Position numbers and translations under genes: made by a program. Below the pieces are notes generated by a model that saw only the letters and a list, made by a program, of their open reading frames with translations, ran no database searches and was not told the origin of the DNA. 64,000 nt of DNA from Deinococcus cellulosilyticus NBRC 106333 = KACC 11606 (lineage in GTDB: Bacteria; Deinococcota; Deinococci; Deinococcales; Deinococcaceae). Shown in pieces: positions 62,001 to 64,000 of the stretch (position 1 is its first letter; each line of letters begins with the position of its first letter). The DNA lies in assembly GCF_007990775.1 (NCBI RefSeq), contig NZ_BJXB01000029.1, positions 4,358 through 68,357 on the forward strand. The letters are read 5' to 3'.

Positions 62001-62460
62001 GCAACTCCACCACCCGCACATCTGGGCTGTGCCAGTGGGACAGCTTCGCTTCCAGTTCTGGAAATTCAGCGGTCACCGTCTGCACGATGGCCTCTTTGAG
62101 GGTCAGGTGCAGGTTTCTGCGTTGCCCGACCAGCAGGAGTGGAAAAAACGGTGCAAGATGAAAGCCAGTTCTGGACCGGATGGCCTGCCCCATCGAGGTT
62201 CTGGGAAACGCAGATGCAAGGGTGTCTGCCAGAAACAGAGCAAAACTGGATTTCCCCGACCCGTAAGGTCCAGTGATGGACCAGGTGCGGGGCTGTCCTG
62301 CCTGCGAGAGTCCTTTCAGGATGCGCTCGGTGAGGCTTTGCCCGTTGGGGGTGAGGATGTACCCTTCCAGGTGCTCTGCGTCCTTGTAGTCTTTGACCAG
62401 TTGCACACTGCGGTGGAAACGGCCTTTCACCGCCACCATTTCACTGAGAACGGCGTTCAT
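59071..62460 (-). CDS. sspC: SspC ATPase of the phosphorothioation complex
   Basis: 1129 residues. Walker A is ITGPYGSGKSSFALFL (~residues 64-79), and a strong Walker B LLLILDEFGKFLEYA lies near residue 180. Long helical regions follow, with an internal Leu/Gln-rich part near 590-640. This fits the large P-loop SspC that couples ATP hydrolysis to modification. Its ATG lies in the sspB stop codon, and the next gene, sspD, overlaps its end. Confidence 0.9.
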   Translation of the reverse strand: MNAVLSEMVAVKGRFHRSVQLVKDYKDAEHLEGYILTPNGQSLTERILKGLSQAGQPRTWSITGPYGSGKSSFALFLADTLASAFPRTSMGQAIRSRTGFHLAPFFPLLLVGQRRNLHLTLKEAIVQTVTAEFPELEAKLSHWHSPDVRVVELLETVTQHLSLRSRGGLLLILDEFGKFLEYAAQNPDTEDLFLMQELAEFASRSLFPVCLITVLHTGFSDYLMHADHTARAEWQKVQGRFTDVNFQEPAEQFLQLIASAVDFRTTPEISKAYARRVREVLDSGALDEARKRIPGLDSHLLKSVPIEPITALLLWPLFRSKLAQNERSLFAFLTGSEPFGLLDFLTSQDTDTGTPMYSLSHLYQYVVNTLGSAAYQSDLSRRWSQIEVACDRLGQHASPLLRQVVQAIGLISSYGSQVGLKATRETLMAACGEEAEVDQALLELKNKSLVIFRNFEQTYALWDGSDVDLEEEFTKVIEKQGQLSLSRALQKHLDLYPQMARAHYIRTGNLRSFEVTIFEGRSTELSTQVSKLKPDHLQIIFVLSSTDSERKQLQLVAQYHEKNTNVIFAFPRPVVGLEGILRELTAWETIRRTSTALEGDPVAKKELEGRIQQTQQRLENVIGALFGVKGYRFDPSRSEWFHAGNLHTPSTARQFQQWLSQILDHMYPLAPVIRNELLNRNQLSSQSAKARRNLLEAMLLRHHLPRLGMEGFPPEYSMYAAVLKKGGFHQELNGQWAFTEPEGSYRAVWQAMIELLKERQTARVPLTELFELLRLPPFGIAEGPIPVLVSALLIHLRERVAIFDEGLFVPELRIETLERLVRRPDLFEVQWIEFTDETLQALQDMHEAIRIYGGKTETGSTPLLMDVVKPLILVAARLPAYSKYTRKLEPASAVLLRDMLLRIKDPVQLVTQDILALHHSTLEGESHPKSLSSWLLDCLNAMGSAYASLLYQIEEQVREAFQITGTSEEMREGLRKRAGQLRGYTVDQTLTAFVQQLSSATSEQWREQVGRVVHSGKPVTDWRDGDLMAFQVKLRQIASDFQRLEELVREKVDAEQDAGVQVIRISMLGQDLKEDRKVFSLREDQRQDAELLSNELLKQFRTQAKGQDPNVLYSALALLTRKIIGGHHE

Positions 62461-63380
62461 GGCAGGGCTCCTTCCAGGGTGTAATGGTTTTCCAGCAGGG
62501 TGAAGAGGATGTTTTCAGGCCAGGCTGCACTTTTGATCAGGCTGCGCATTCCTGCGGTGTCATCAAAATGAATTCCAGTGAGGTCCTGGACCTGCTCCAC
62601 CCGGTTGAGAAAAGCTGTTTCGGTCAGTTTGAAGGCTGCCCCGGGTGCTCCAGGATGGTACATGAAACGCTCAAGGCTGACCGTGGAGATTTCAGGAAAG
62701 TTTTTTTGCCAGTAATCGAGCAGTGCATAAGCAAAAACAGCGTCTGGGAGGCTTCTGTGCTCACCCCTGATGAAAGTGAAGGTGTTGCGATCCAACCTCC
62801 TCAGGAGTCCCAACTCCACAAGTGGGGAATCAAAAGACTCTTCCCCGACCTGACCCCTCGGGTTCAAAGCAGGGAGGTAGGTGCGGATCAGGACTTCAAA
62901 ATCCCGCTCGATGGAATTCGCGTTTGCACGAGAGTTTCCCTGATGCTGCAGGTGATCGAGGACCCATGAGACCACTTCCTGCCTTGTGAAGGTGTCCGTA
63001 CGGAACACTGTGAAAAGCAGGTGCCACAGGGTGGCTTCTTCGGGATTTTGCAGGATCAGGTGGTGCAGGAGCCACAAGGTAGCGGGATCTTCGAGGTAAG
63101 GGTCCCATCCTTTTTCTGAAAGCAGCAGTCTTGCAAGTGTCGTGGGCTCGAAAAGGCCTTTGTGACCTTTGACAGGCTGAATGAGCCCCATCACCGTGCA
63201 CCAATGCCGGATGGAACCCACCATGTTTTTGCCAACCCCGAGTGCAGTGGTGGCGTCTTCAAGGAGAAACAGGTGACTCTGCTGCTCAAGGCCCTGCACG
63301 GCTTTGGGCAACCAACTGTAACGCAGGGCAAAGGATTCATGGCCACTGAAGGACGTTCGGGTTAGAGGTGTCATGAGCAT
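62457..63380 (-). CDS. sspB: SspB (DUF4007), nicking component of phosphorothioation
   Basis: 307 residues from ATG 63380, chosen for AAAGG seven bases upstream; the frame is open to 63443 but those residues are unlike the family. The DUF4007 signature is plain: FSGHESFALRYSWLPKAV near the start and LGVGKNMVGSIRHWCTVMGLIQP. In known SspABCD systems this protein is a DNA nickase that opens one strand for single-stranded phosphorothioation. It is the first gene of the operon. Confidence 0.91.
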   Translation of the reverse strand: MLMTPLTRTSFSGHESFALRYSWLPKAVQGLEQQSHLFLLEDATTALGVGKNMVGSIRHWCTVMGLIQPVKGHKGLFEPTTLARLLLSEKGWDPYLEDPATLWLLHHLILQNPEEATLWHLLFTVFRTDTFTRQEVVSWVLDHLQHQGNSRANANSIERDFEVLIRTYLPALNPRGQVGEESFDSPLVELGLLRRLDRNTFTFIRGEHRSLPDAVFAYALLDYWQKNFPEISTVSLERFMYHPGAPGAAFKLTETAFLNRVEQVQDLTGIHFDDTAGMRSLIKSAAWPENILFTLLENHYTLEGALP

Positions 63381-64000
63381 GGTTGGACCTTTCAAAGAGG
63401 AAGAGAACAACACCTCTAGCGGCCCTGTGTGAATGTTCTCCATCTACAGGGCTTGCAGGGCATGATGTTCGGGCGAACACAAATGGGCCATGACTCAAAA
63501 CCCTGCCTTCCTGCAGATGCTTTGATGTCCTGGTGCCTTAACAGGTTTTTTGCGTTGTTAAAGCTGTTGGTTATGACTGCATAAAATGGATATAGCTGAA
63601 AATCCAAGTTTGGGAAACCACACCTTTATTTTTCTAATTTTATGCCTAAAAACAAAAATGCCTGCAGAACACACAATAAAAATGGGCATTGTAATAAATA
63701 TATTCAGACGCGACAACTTGCAGTTCATTTTCTGGACCACCATCTACGGGTTTTCCCCTAGAAACTTCAGAGGACTTTGGGGTTTTGGCAGGAAATGAAG
63801 ACAAACCGACCAAACAAAAAACTGCAATGCAAACTCCCACAAGGCTCAGGATGAAACGCTGAGAATCAGCCACATTGCAATGACTGACAGAGGTTCTCAA
63901 ATCCCAAATACGCCACGACCCTGAAACAACAGCAACAATATGTCACTCACAGATCACCCATTCCAGGGCCAGAAAGAAAACTGTCACAGTGGGTTCTGAT
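63381..64000. other. AT-rich region upstream of ssp operon with no convincing gene
   Basis: 620 bp, noticeably more AT-rich right of about 63,580. It must hold the ssp promoter on the minus strand. Two short open frames (63586-63798 plus, 63646-63900 minus) overlap each other, lack ribosome sites and resemble no family. The perfect palindrome TGTTCGGGCGAACA lies at 63466-63479, and TTAACA/TGTTAA inverted half-sites lie near 63,540-63,560. No tRNA or IS end was seen. Confidence 0.5.
63466..63479. promoter_or_regulatory. 14-bp perfect palindrome, candidate operator of ssp operon
   Basis: TGTTCG-GG-CGAACA lies 86 bases before the sspB start codon. Its dyad symmetry suggests binding by a dimeric regulator. 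No regulator gene is adjacent. Confidence 0.4.

Noticed and set aside
48186..63380. Dnd (DndABCDE) phosphorothioation system
   Set aside because: The DUF4007 protein and large SspC-type ATPase identify Ssp; no DndB, DndD or DndE is present.
63586..63900. Two small open frames on opposite strands near the right edge
   Set aside because: They overlap each other, lack ribosome sites, and one contains only a stray hydrophobic stretch; AT-rich non-coding DNA is the simpler reading.

Overview
The window is a gene-dense, fairly GC-rich bacterial chromosome segment that looks like a Deinococcus-type genome (Deinococcota). The support is inferential: short or absent 5' leaders with -10 boxes right in front of start codons, palindromic intergenic repeats, and the general character of the proteins. 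No RNA genes, CRISPR array or recognisable IS transposase were seen. Almost everything from about 6 kb to the right edge reads as one large defence island.

Left edge (1-6.1 kb), housekeeping or sensory genes: the 3' part of a sensor histidine kinase, an Ig-like lipoprotein, a VanY-like DD-carboxypeptidase divergent from a VanR/VanS-like two-component system, an HNH protein, and an ArsR-type regulator/VOC (glyoxalase-like) gene pair with a clear promoter-operator.

6.1-18 kb: two divergent gene pairs that I cannot assign to a named system. The minus-strand pair is a 1121-aa coiled-coil protein and a RapA/SNF2-like helicase. The plus-strand pair is a soluble M48 metalloprotease with zinc ribbons and a 1201-aa HelD/UvrD-like ATPase whose C-terminal region contains a duplicated domain. 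These are the best candidates for an undescribed system.

18.1-33.3 kb: a complete type 1 BREX operon, brxA-brxB-brxC-pglX-(insert)-pglZ-brxL. The insert between pglX and pglZ holds an orphan HicB-like gene and an AAA ATPase/PD-(D/E)XK-like gene pair. A 149-bp MITE-like palindromic element separates brxC from pglX, and the middle of pglX (the presumed target-recognition region) is conspicuously AT-rich, as if exchanged by recombination. An intrinsic terminator follows brxL.

33.4-48.1 kb: a helicase-rich block: a UPF1/DNA2-like SF1 helicase; a two-gene unit of a coiled-coil/winged-helix-like protein and a UvrD helicase fused to an N-terminal RelE/ParE-like domain; an AddB/AddA-like helicase-nuclease pair in which both subunits carry a C...CxxC...C signature; two small toxin-antitoxin-like genes; a secreted protein; and an HNH protein.

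48.2-63.4 kb (minus strand, convergent with the rest): a full phosphorothioation-based Ssp system in the order sspB-sspC-sspD, a 318-bp repeat-bearing spacer, then sspF-sspG-sspH-sspA. SspABCD would place sulfur in the DNA backbone and SspFGH would attack DNA lacking it. The island therefore combines base methylation (BREX/PglX) with backbone modification (Ssp). The last ~0.6 kb is AT-rich with no convincing gene.
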